Below are positions 43,141-52,812 of a stretch of DNA of 64,000 nt, piece by piece. A model generated the notes under the pieces. The model saw nothing but the letters and a program-made list of their open reading frames with translations. It had not been told where the DNA came from and ran no database searches. This DNA comes from Sphaerolaimus hirsutus (lineage: Eukaryota > Nematoda > Chromadorea > Monhysterida > Sphaerolaimidae), in the NCBI GenBank assembly GCA_964036195.1, contig OZ038453.1, positions 25,010,352 to 25,074,351 of the forward strand, in the 5' to 3' direction. The position numbers and the translations under genes are program-made. Each line of letters begins with the position of its first letter. Positions within the stretch are counted from its first letter, which is position 1.

Positions 43141-43278
43141 GTTACCGTATTACCTCGAATTATCCCCCCCCCTCCCTCGAATTACCCCCCCCCCCCCTCA
43201 AAATGGGCTGGGGAAATAATATACCCCCCCTCGAAATACCCCCCTCCGGAATGATGTACACCATGTATGCAATGTACA

Positions 43279-43515
43279 TAGGGTTCAAACGGGACTGCGG
43301 TCCCGGTACATGGTTCGGCAAAAAGTCGGGACTGGGGCGGTCCCGGTCCCGGTCCCGACACCCCAGTCCCGGTCCCGGTCCCGACAATTGAAAAAAGCCA
43401 GTCCCGGTCCCGGTCCCGGTCCGGACCACCCAGTCCCGGTCCCGGTCCCGGTCCCGACATTAGAAAATTTCTGGTCCCGGTCCCGGTCCGAAAAACTGGT
43501 CCCGTTTGAACCCTA
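43279..43515. mobile_element. hAT-like MITE, GGTCCC-word family
   Basis: TAGGGTTCAAACGGGAC .. GTCCCGTTTGAACCCTA with an exact 8-bp duplication, AATGTACA, at 43271-43278 and 43516-43523. The interior is runs of GGTCCCGGTCCCGGTCCCG with a few GGGAC inverses. Only 237 bp, very GC-rich. Confidence 0.9.
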
Positions 43516-43611
43516 AATGTACATGATGTATTTATTACTACTTATTTGCATTGCAGCTACTCTTATACGCTCATTTGGGTACAGATGTACATCTATAGCC
43601 CCAATATAACC

Positions 43612-44033
43612 TACCGTAAATGCTCCAATAAGGCGACTGTCGGTTTATTGTTTTCAGCACATTTTTGGGGGTCGCATTATTGGAGGGGTCGCTTTATTGG
43701 AGAGGGTCGCATTGTATCTTTCGACACCTCAACAACTCAACTGTTCATGTAACTCGTATGAGCAAGGCATCGTAAAACAATATTGTTAAGCAAAAATTAC
43801 CACAATCCCACAAAATTTGCTCAATTTGCCTAATTAGCAACGTCCTAAGATTGCAACATCATTTTCTTACGTCCGTTTTCTATTTTTTATTTTTATTTGG
43901 GGGTCGCATTATTGGAGGGGGTCGCATTATTGGAGAGGGTCGCTTTATACTTAGACAACGTGCCAAAGGGGGTCGTACTATTGGAGAGGTCGCTTTATTG
44001 GAGGGGGGTCGTCCTAATAGAGCATTTACGGTA
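43612..44033. mobile_element. TA-flanked MITE, CTCCAATAAGGCGAC family
   Basis: TACCGTAAATGCTCCAATAA .. CTAATAGAGCATTTACGGTA, with GGGTCGCATTATTGGAGGGG words repeated inside. CCGTA-type end. Confidence 0.8.
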
Positions 44034-44214
44034 TCACATTTATTACCGTTTTTGTGTAAGAAATAGCGTATTCTTTACTACGAATTCCACAAAATTTTCT
44101 GGCGAAATAATAAAACCCCCCTTGAATAACCCCCCCCCCCTCGAATTAACCCCCCCTCAAATTTTGCTGGCGAAATAATAAACCCCCATGGGGGTATTTC
44201 GAGGTAATACGGTA

Positions 44215-46075
44215 TATATTAGCATAGTGTGTGTGAAAAAATAGACAGTTTATAACAAGAAAATCTGAATGTTCCTGAATGAAAAACTGTGTAGCATACT
44301 TTTGTTCTTGTCAAACCAGCTTTGCACACATTTGAGTTCACCAGAATGAGATATCCGTCAACTAAAACCGATAGAAATCAAAAGTAACTCTGGTAAATCC
44401 AATCGCGTTCAAAGCTGAGTTTTCGAAGTTTCGGTTTTCAACTGCTTATAAAATACTATAATGACAAATTTCAAACTCAAACGACCGATATATAAAATAT
44501 CTAGAAACAAAATCTCTCAATCTGAGCTTTACCTTTTAATAAAAATCATAAAAATGGCAGTGAAGTAACTTGAAAGATAAAACAAAACCGGGTAAACTGC
44601 TAGGCATCAAAAAGTGCGATGAAAAAAACTAAAATCTGGCGCTGTGCCAAAATTTTGAAATAAACAAAACATCAAAGTTAACACCACAATCGTTCACAGT
44701 GTCTCAAAACTAACTTTCCACGTGTAAACTAACCACTGAAAAGTTCCCTGAGCGATTTTTGCCGACGCTCATAATTATAAACTTGGAAGGATATGAACCG
44801 CTTACTTCGTTAACACTAAGAGCGTGGCGGTACAAAGTTTAAAAGCTTAAAAAGCTGATTGCGATCGGTCAGTTACCGGACTATTTCACTTGTACCTTTG
44901 AATATAAGTTTCACATAGTTATGTTTCGGTGTCACTGAAAAATGATAGAATCAACTAATTTGGGTCCGATAAACCGAAATCTGGTGCATTTACATCGGGT
45001 AAATAAAATTCATTTTTAATTTCATCAAAATTTCGCTGCTGCGATAGTTTTCTGTCAGATTTTTATCATAATCTGTAAGATTTTCTTACGTGACGTCATA
45101 GAAAAAAATAATAAAAAAATAAGAAAATCGAAGTGATGCGGCGCGTGTCCCGTTGCGGTTGATTACGAAGATATTTTGGCTGCTTTGCGGCGGTAAAGGT
45201 TACTTTCAATTTCGTCAATCAACTTTATACTGATTTATCAGCTGAAAATTGAAGGCATGTAATGGTATTTGGCATTGTGCCAGTTTAACCCTCAAAAACG
45301 CTTTTTGTGACGACAATGCCCAGGTACAATACAATGACATACAATTCATCGGCATTCTTGTTTACGATTTTTTTATTAAGTGGCAAAAATTCGATTTGAA
45401 TACCCTTTGTATTTTTGATTTGAATACCGTTTTTACTTCGCATAAACATACTTTACATACAAATTTGCCATATTTTCACAATTTTTTAGGCTCTGCTTCG
45501 GCTTAGGCTTAGATCTGAGTGCTTTGGTGATGCACTCATTCTCTGTGAGGAGGTACGAGTGTCACTTGGACCTAAGCCAATTATCAAACGAACGCTGACA
45601 AATTGTTTGCCGTTCAAGTTTTCCCAGAAACAAATAAAAGTTTAATTTTGCAGATATTCACTGGCCGGGAACATTGCAAAGGCTGCGAGTGGCGCAATTT
45701 TTGCGAACATCGCGAAATTTGAATAAAAAGGTGCATTTATTTAGTATCTACATTTTGTACCATAAAAATTACCATTGGAGGTGGTTTTATATTTACGAAA
45801 TGTGCATAAGTGGCATGTCCGAAATAATCTATTTGTTTAAACGCGTTTTTGAAACGCATCATTGGAACATCGTAAGGGAGAAAGGGACAATCAGAAGAAA
45901 AAAAACAGTTTCATGTAAAATCCGAATCAATCATAAAAAGTAATATTCAATATTTTTATCTAGATTATTCTTTAAAAAGTATAAATCTAAATTTTTTAAA
46001 CCAAACCCTCCAATTTTTTGACAAAATAAAATCACCCAGAAAATTTATCAAAATCCAAAAACAAATTTCGCAGCC
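44215..46075. other. Low-repeat region upstream of Flower-like exon
   Basis: One of the longest stretches without recognisable element ends. I see no exon. It probably includes promoter and 5' untranslated sequence of the gene starting at 46076, but I cannot point to a core promoter motif. Confidence 0.4.
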
Positions 46076-46169
46076 ATGCAGCCGCAACAACAACCGGATG
46101 CCGGTGCAGAACAGGCGCCGTTTTACGTAAAATGGGGCGCCAGAATTGTTGCTGTAGTGGGCGGGATTC
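46076..46169 (+). CDS. Probable first coding exon of a Flower-like (CACFD1 family) membrane protein
   Basis: ATG at 46076, then MQPQQQPDAGAEQ, APFYVKWGARIVAVVGGI and a donor C|GTGAGT (phase 1). Drosophila Flower and its relatives begin with a short polar tail, then an E-Q-P-(W/F)-Y-x-K-(Y/W)-G-(S/A)-R motif leading into the first membrane helix, and this exon fits that pattern including the position of the splice after the start of helix 1. Flower is a small tetraspan vesicle protein linked to calcium entry, endocytosis and cell competition. I did not find exon 2 downstream; the intron would contain the nested elements at 46210-48372. The call rests on about 20 residues. Confidence 0.45.
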
Positions 46170-46380
46170 GTGAGTTAAAGGGGGTGGGATTTGTTGGGTT
46201 CAATTAACCTAGACACACTAGTTGACATGGATGCCGAATGTCAACTGGTTCCCATCCCAATTGAAAGCTTGCTGACCAGCCGACGAACGACTTTCAAATG
46301 CAAAAGTGTTGAATCGTGTTGCAAATGAAGCTGTAGTGTAGAAAATATTGCGCTATGTAAATATATCTGTATACAATAAT

Positions 46381-48278
46381 TAGGGTCGGCCAATGTTTTT
46401 TTAAAAACGTTTTTTTAAACATGACGTCCGAAATGTTTATTAAAAAAAAACATCGGCCGAAATTTTTAGTACTAAGCACTAGGTATTTTGCAAAATTTTT
46501 GCGCGCAAGCGCGCAATTTCACACACAAATTGACATTGGTGGTTGTTTTCATTGGTTTTGTGGCATTTTTAGTATCAAAGTATCCATTTCTATGTGCTAC
46601 CATGGGTTAATAAGCCGACATATGTTGCTGTAGTATATAATATTGAGGTAATGTGCTTCCATGTACCTCCACAGTGTGTAACTTCACCCCCAAAGTAACA
46701 ACATCATTTTATAACCTTGTTTGATCACTATTCCGTGCCAAACTTTCCCTAAAGTCACAAACATTTGACTATAAGGCGATATACAAATGATATGTCAACG
46801 AAAAATGGATATTTTTGACACAAATCACCACTTATAATGCTATCCCATGGCTCCACAGACATTATATGATCATATACACTACCGTGCAGAATAGTTAAGA
46901 CTTTGCGCTGCGTGATTAATGTTGCCAGAATTTCGAAATGGTCGATATGCAAAACATTTGGATACTATACATGGGTACCCTGGGGGGTTGACTACACATG
47001 CCCGGGATGACCGCCCCTCAAGTTCAAGTCTGCATATATTCCTAGTGTACAAACATTTTAACTCAGTTTGTTCATGTTTCAGAATAGTTGAGACTTTTCT
47101 TGTTTTGGGCAGTAGCCACCCAGTATCTCACTTTAAAGTCTATATCCAATTCCTATGTTCATTTTTTAACAAAATTTTCACCATTGCAACTGCTTGCCTG
47201 CATTGCTGAGCTCTGTGTGCAGCAAGACACATTCTAAGCATGAACAGCATATGGCAATGCATATATAGAAATGTGGTGTTTATTCATTTTTGCTGCATTT
47301 TTGCATCCATTGCCAGCAACTCAGAAATGGGGTTAGGCATACTACTGACTGGGGCTATTTGGTGTGTAAATTTGAGGTTTTGGCTTTGCTTTATTAGGGA
47401 GAAAAGTTGGCCCAACTGTGAATGAGTAATGTGCAATTATTTTGGATGGAATGAAGATGGAAGTTTGTAAGTGCTATAACTTTTGATTGGAAAGAGATAT
47501 TGAAAAAACGTTTTTGTCATATTAAGTCTCTCTGTTTAAAGTATGTTATAGACTGTTCAATAACAAAATTTTCATGCTGCAAACCCCAGTAAAATAAGCA
47601 TAAAATATTTAGACACCATTGAAAAATTTGAAGTGCCATAACTTTTGATCGGAAAGACATATTGAACTCATTTTTGTTTTAAATGAATCCTCGTTGTCTA
47701 AAGTATATGATAGCATGTTCAAAAAAATTGTTTTGTCATGTTCAAAAACTGGGTCAAATTGGCATACGGAATTTAGACATCCCTAAACCGACCACAAAAA
47801 TAGAATCTGCAGGTTGTCCTGATCATTTCAAGCATTGAATGATTCAAATCAGCCCAGAAATGGTTGAGTTATTAAGCTTCAAATACACTCATCCCGATTG
47901 CCCATTTTTTCTATATTTATTGAACATCTTTTTATAGACCCCCCTTATCTCGGGCCTGGGGGATTATTTGAGCAAACAAAAAATTTACATAGTAGCCCCA
48001 GCATCAAACCCCAAAATACTCAAACGGCATCAAAATTGGACAAGGGACAAGAAATTGGGAAGCAAAAAAAGTGTGGTGGACCCCCAGCCTACTGTATCTC
48101 TGTGTGAAAAGTCTCAACTATTCTGCACGGTAGTGTATAACATCACAGAGTATTGCCACTGTCTGATATACCTATATATGTTGACACAAGGTCATATCTG
48201 GAAGCTTTTAGAAAAAACAACGTTTTTAAAATAAAAAAACGTTTTTTATTAAAAAAAAACGTTTTTTTTCCAACCCTA
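46381..48278. mobile_element. hAT-like MITE, AACGTTTTTTT-word family, carrying Tc1-like MITE
   Basis: TAGGGTCGGCC.. and ..TCCAACCCTA with an exact 8-bp duplication, ACAATAAT, at 46373-46380 and 48279-48286. AAACGTTTTTTTAAA words lie at both ends. It is interrupted by 46875-48137. Confidence 0.87.
46875..48137. mobile_element. Tc1/mariner-like MITE, CACTACCGTGCAG family (copy 3)
   Basis: TA CACTACCGTGCAGAATAG .. CTATTCTGCACGGTAGTG TA. It is the innermost of three nested elements and the longest copy of this family (about 1.26 kb). It has no transposase motifs. Confidence 0.85.
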
Positions 48279-48374
48279 ACAATAATGCGTAGTGTTACTT
48301 TACTCGTCAGCAAGCTTTGAATTGGGGTGGGAACCAGTTGACATTTGGTGTCCTTGTCAACCAGTGTGTAGGGC

Positions 48375-48759
48375 CATACATTCTGTCAAGGTAATTCGAT
48401 GTCCCTATTTTTTGAATGTAATTCGATCAGTTGTCGATGCGGGATTTTTGTCATTTCATCGGAAATTATACCTCGCTGGAAACTGGAAATTCCGAAAAAC
48501 ATTGTCGCATTGAATCCATTAAAATTTTAGATTTCCAGGATTAGTAAATTTTTATTCAAATGAATTTAAACTGGTCAATTCCACAAGTGGAGAAGTAAAA
48601 TGTAAATTTATAAATGGAAGTCAAAAAAACAATTTTTCTTCTTTTAAATGTTTTCTGTCACTTCAAAAAAATTTTACCCCCCCCCCACCAGGTGATTTAA
48701 CAACAAAAAACCAATTTGAAAATCACGAAAACTTCACATAAATTCTTTCCCTTTTTCAG
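48375..48759. other. Spacer
   Basis: AT-rich, including a C-run (48677-48690). No supported feature. Confidence 0.3.
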
Positions 48760-48832
48760 TGTGCATGGTCCTGGCAATATGGGTTATGTTCACTACCAGC
48801 GCCAGGTGTATTGTGATTGCCCTGTTGCAAGT
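48760..48832 (+). CDS. Candidate small exon
   Basis: Between CCTTTTTCAG and GTAAGT, with one leading base: VHGPGNMGYVHYQRQVYCDC, PVAS. Good splice sites and a CDC motif, vaguely like the CKCKY end of the exon at 24363-24524. It might be part of a fourth unit of the array or of the gene beginning at 46076. Unrecognised. Confidence 0.35.
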
Positions 48833-48839
48833 GTAAGTT

Positions 48840-49320
48840 TTGTTTTGCAAGCTCGGCATTTGCATATGCAAAAGTGATATTGCAAAATTCAATTCTAAAA
48901 TTGAGTGTGGGTATACTCAGGGGACAGCACACCTAGTATGAAAACCTGCCATGGTTTAATGACCAAAACCTTGTGATAAATTTCTTTATTCATTATTCCA
49001 TAGTAAAAAATGAAATATGATGAAAAACTGTTTAATTTTTGTCTCATTATTCCGACGGGTTATGGTAGGCTTTCATACTAAGTATGATGTCCGCCGAGTA
49101 AAAGCCATGTAGGATTTTTCTTCCTTTAAGCATGGGGCAATGAAGGATTATCTAAGTCTTTGACAAAGCAAAAATAATGTACATATTTTTCAGTCAAAAA
49201 GCCAAAAATTGTCCAAAAAAGTCCCTAAATATTTCGCCAAATTCACATATGAGGATATGAGACTATGGTAGTCCCCCGTAGCTAAAGTAATGTGCTTACC
49301 CTCGCAGCATATAAGCCTTA
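48840..49320. other. Spacer
   Basis: AT-rich. The phrases CTAGTATGAAAACC and GGCTTTCATACTAAGTATGA form a weak inverted pair. No gene seen. Confidence 0.3.
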
Positions 49321-49330
49321 ACAAATAAAT

Positions 49331-49396
49331 AGAGCCCAGCGGTCAGGGCGCTTGTGTTCTACACGCGAGGCGCAGGTTCGATTCCCGCCTGTGGCA
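49331..49396 (+). pseudogene. tRNA-related sequence (SINE head or tRNA pseudogene)
   Basis: A D-arm GCCC..AGCGGTCA..GGGC, an anticodon-like loop GTTCTAC and a T-arm with GGTTCGATTCC (B box) are present, and the 3' side ends CCTGTGGCA. The 5' half of an acceptor stem complementary to TGTGGCA is missing (ATAAATA instead), and the T stem has a mismatch. It is therefore not an intact tRNA gene; a pol III SINE head is likely, running toward the assembly gap 50 bp downstream. Confidence 0.55.
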
Positions 49397-49447
49397 GTGC
49401 AATTTTTGCACTCTAAGTATGTACCAAGTATGCCGCCATTTTCCTTT

Positions 49448-49647
49448 NNNNNNNNNNNNNNNNNNNNNNNNNNNNNNNNNNNNNNNNNNNNNNNNNNNNN
49501 NNNNNNNNNNNNNNNNNNNNNNNNNNNNNNNNNNNNNNNNNNNNNNNNNNNNNNNNNNNNNNNNNNNNNNNNNNNNNNNNNNNNNNNNNNNNNNNNNNNN
49601 NNNNNNNNNNNNNNNNNNNNNNNNNNNNNNNNNNNNNNNNNNNNNNN
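49448..49647. other. Assembly gap (200 N)
   Basis: Exactly 200 unknown bases. Open frames drawn across it are meaningless. The gap abuts a sequence that is repeated 600 bp further on, a likely cause of the assembly break. Confidence 0.99.
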
Positions 49648-50405
49648 AAAACAGCTCGAAAAATGGTGACTTTTGACTTTGATCAATTTTTTTAGTAGGA
49701 AGACGACATTTTTGGATATCTGTATGGAAAGAAATTTTGAGTTTCTATGTCTGTAGATTCCAAATCCATGATAAAAATGGGGGTGAAATTTTTTTACATC
49801 AAAAGTGAATTTTTGTATGAAAGCACCCTTCCAAATTATGTTTAATGAAAAATGATGATATACAAATGAAAGACAATGCAAAAACAACCTATGTTTATGA
49901 TGGAAACTTTTTTCATGCAACTTCATCTGAGCCTTCAGAGTTAGATTGTATGTGATGGTGAGACAGGGGTTAAGCTGATTTAAACTGCTGTAGCAAAAAA
50001 GTGCATGCCTACTTTTTAGAAAATTTTTTATTATAATTAACTATGCAATTGAGCACAGTTTTTGCAGAAAAGGCTAAGCTCTCAATTACAAACTGAAAAT
50101 TTGGTGCCATTTTCAAAATTTCAGTCATGATTTTCGGTGAGAAAAAAACGTTTGATGAAATAAGTTTGTATGGGCCAATTAATCTCCACAACTATCTTAA
50201 TAAAAATTCAAAATATTATATTGATAGATGAAGTCAAGCAAAAGTTATGAATTTTCAAAAAACAGCTCGAAAAATGGTGACTTTTGACTTTGATCAATTT
50301 CTTTAGTAGGAAGATGACATTTTTGAATATATGTATGGAAAGAAATTTTGACTTTTTCTATATGTAGATTCAAAATATACGATAAAAAACGCAAAAAAAA
50401 ATTTT
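49648..50405. repeat. Direct repeat beside the gap
   Basis: AAAACAGCTCGAAAAATGGTGACTTT at 49647 recurs at 50260, with about 130 bp of similarity (AGTAGGAAGA.GACATTTTTG). Non-coding. Confidence 0.7.
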
Positions 50406-50449
50406 GTGCCTTCACAGGTTTGGGCATGTTTGGTTCTTAGGGAAAGCGA

Positions 50450-51270
50450 GTCTTAAACCCTTTAGACACAATAAAAATGAGGGGTTTGATAAAATATAAG
50501 AAATTGTCAGTAGATTAATAATTTTCAATGAATTTAATCCAATTTATTTTACTCCTTGAAGCCAAGTGAACATTGCAGCATGCGGCAAAGCTGTTCTAAA
50601 GACAATCGGAAGTATTTTCTCTTTAATTTTAAATAGGCTTCCAGCGAACATAAGTTTCACGTTGCCAACGATCAGCGAAGGGAAACATAAGTGCAACAAA
50701 ATTGTAGAATATCATGTCTGTTGAGTGTACTACTAATAATTCTGGCAAAGGTTTTTAAAAAAATGGTTTCGATGGCCGGTTTTTTGAATAAAATGTTTTC
50801 ATTTGAAAAAAACCCTTTGAAAATAACCCCTGGTCTAGAGTTAACAAAAAATTACTTTCCATGTTTCCCAAGGAGTTTCTGTATTTACTAAATGTGTGTT
50901 TGCCATTGTTGAGCAGGCTATGGGCCCATTGACATCATTTCAATAACTCATTTGCACATTGATTGCTGATATAAATTGTGCTGTCATTTGAATTGTGTTG
51001 AATTTTCTTTACTCAGAAACATTCCAAAAGTGTACATAAACATTAGAGGTATATTTATTGGGAAAGATACCCTAATTGAACAGCACCTCTAATAGAATGG
51101 CAGATAAAAGGTTGAAGAAAAAATAGAATGGTGCTTTTCTATTGACTTTTATGTGTAAAATGGTGAGTATGAGTAAAATTAATTGTGTTCTCAGAACAGT
51201 GCAGTTGACATATCGTACTGTAACATTGTTAATTTTATGGTAAATAATTTAATGGTAAATATTGATTTTG
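50450..51270. repeat. Inverted segmental duplication of 38315-39560
   Basis: Complementary to the region downstream of the unit 3 LDLa exon, with the TA-flanked MITE absent. Together with 51274-51716 the duplicated block is about 1.27 kb. Confidence 0.85.
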
Positions 51271-51273
51271 ATG

Positions 51274-51716
51274 TCACTCATCCATAAAATTTACAAATAA
51301 ATTTAGATCACACATCATTTCATATTGCAACAATTTTCCACAGGATCGCATGTCCAGTTCAGCAGCTCCATTAATTTCTGCATAGGAGTGAGAGATGTTG
51401 GGTACATCACTGCAAAATTTCAGACTTCTAGCCCCATCACAGCTGGAGTCAAGGAAGTGACTGCCGGACTTGGCTGGAACACAGTTTACTAACGGGCAGT
51501 TTTGCTCATCTTCCCCATCAATACAATCTCTGAACTCATTACATACACCACCCAATGGGATATTGCCAGGGCAATACTCCTGGGGGAATTCATCTCCGTG
51601 TGCAACTAGGTAGTCAGCCATGTCCTGTCCGACACCACTTGTGCAAGTGAATGCTGTGTCTCCATCATCACATTCAGCTGTGGTTGTAGTTGTGCTTGGT
51701 GCTTCCATTGTGGTCG
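51274..51716 (-). CDS. LDL-receptor class A-like exon with Thr-rich lead (inverted paralogue)
   Basis: Reading minus: acceptor ACACATTGCAG at 51717, then TTMEAPSTTTTTAECDDGDT, AFTCTSGVGQDMADYLVAHG, ..EYCPGNIPLGGVCNEFRD, CIDGEDEQNC and the second Cys-rich stretch to FVNFMDE, TGA. LDLa residues are intact, including DCIDGEDE. Open sequence continues upstream of the AG without an ATG start, so a hydrophobic run there (SIAISLALFVAIYM) is more likely intron than signal peptide. Neighbours on this strand are unknown; a PAN exon lies 9 kb upstream at 60676. Confidence 0.7.
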
Positions 51717-51859
51717 CTGCAATGTGTATTGTTTTGTCGCAATTTGGAACCATGTAAATTGCCACAAAAAGAGCCAATGAAATTGCAATCGAAATCAAAA
51801 AGAGTCAATTGCCTTGAAAAGAGTCAATAACAAACTGGTAGGCATTTCTGTTTATTGGT

Positions 51860-52690
51860 TCTGTTTTATTTTACACCCCATCCACACTGACACGATAATG
51901 ACCTTTAACCCCATCTAACCGCACATCACACCTGCGCAAGGGGGGGAGGGGCGCGCGGCGACGCCAGCACCCCCTCCCCCGAAATCGGGCGCACACACAC
52001 GCGCGAAATGCACTCAAAGCACGCGGGGGAGCGGCGGGGGGAGACGGGGGAGGCATATCGGGGTGAATTCAACACCCCGAAATACGCGCCGCGGGGGTGC
52101 CTTTGAGGCGTCAAAATGGAAAAATTGAAAGGGGGTATGCGCACCCCCTCCATATATTTGGGGCTTTAATTGGTTTGGGGGAGGGAAATATTGAATTGGG
52201 GAGGGGGGGGGCATCTTTTTCCAATGTTTCAGTGCGAGATGTTTCAGGCGGTGTGTGATTTTTGATGGCTCATTCTTTTGAACTGAATAATTTTTTTAAA
52301 ATAATTTAGAGTTAATAAAACATTCATATAAAGACAATTTATATGACGCACGTACATTTTTCAGTTGGAAATTATGGAAATGTATACGCGAGATCTAAAG
52401 TAAACCGGCATAAATTCATTAAACGTCCACCATTAAACCATTAACACTACAATATAACAAAATGCAGCACACACAAACCGCAACCACACAAATCATAAGC
52501 CGCCACGAATGGGGGAACAGCGGGGGGGGGGCTGTTTCAAAAGATGTCGCGCGTCACAAACTTGCCACCAAAGTCACATTTGCCGCGCGGCAAAAGGCTG
52601 CACAGCGCCGCGGCAGCAGAAACGAAGGCTGGAACACGACTGCAGCTGCAGCTAAATGGGGGGCGGCTGCGGCAGGGAACCAAATTTGAT
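51860..52690. other. GC-rich non-coding patches
   Basis: 51930-52215 is dominated by GGGGGAGGGG and GCGCGC text, and 52520-52690 by CCGCGCGGC/GCAGCGG. Composition differs strongly from neighbours. No exon or paired ends were recognised. Confidence 0.35.
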
Positions 52691-52812
52691 TGCCCCCACC
52701 CATTATTTGACTACTTCGGTGCAACCTCGTTTACCTACCAAACAATGTAAATATCAACCTACATTAGTTCCATACTTCCATAAACCATTTTTCCATAACA
52801 TGAAACGTTTTC

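Larger units (their letters stand above)
43143..44214. mobile_element. TA-flanked MITE, CCTCGAATTACCCCC variant, with two nested elements
   Basis: TACCGTATTACCTCGAATTA .. TATTTCGAGGTAATACGGTA. It contains the GGTCCC-word element (43279-43515) and the GCTCCAATAAGGCGAC element (43612-44033). Confidence 0.8.
46208..48374. mobile_element. Inverted-repeat element with CTAGACACACTAGTTGAC ends, multiply nested
   Basis: The left text ACACACTAGTTGAC..GAATGTCAACTGGTTCCCAT..AAAGCTTGCTGA and the right TCAGCAAGCTTTGAATTGGG..AACCAGTTGACATTTGG..CAACCAGTGTGTAG are inverted over about 65 bp. The element's centre is replaced by two further insertions. Confidence 0.65.

Noticed and set aside
43160-43516. Gly-Pro/Arg-Ser repeat ORFs (SRSRSR, GPGPGP)
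   Set aside because: Direct readings of GGTCCCGGTCCC repeats in a MITE; no start or splice context.
49331-49396. Functional tRNA-Arg gene
   Set aside because: No 5' acceptor strand pairs with the 3' CCTGTGGCA, and the T stem has a mismatch.
49318-49926. 202-codon minus ORF spanning the gap
   Set aside because: One third of it is unknown bases; the remainder shows no domain.
51717-51798. Hydrophobic N-terminal run (SIAISLALFVAIYM) as a signal peptide for the LDLa protein
   Set aside because: The frame there begins at TTG with no suitable ATG upstream, the paralogue at 37.8 kb lacks it, and an AG acceptor in the expected phase separates it from the conserved part. It is more likely intron.
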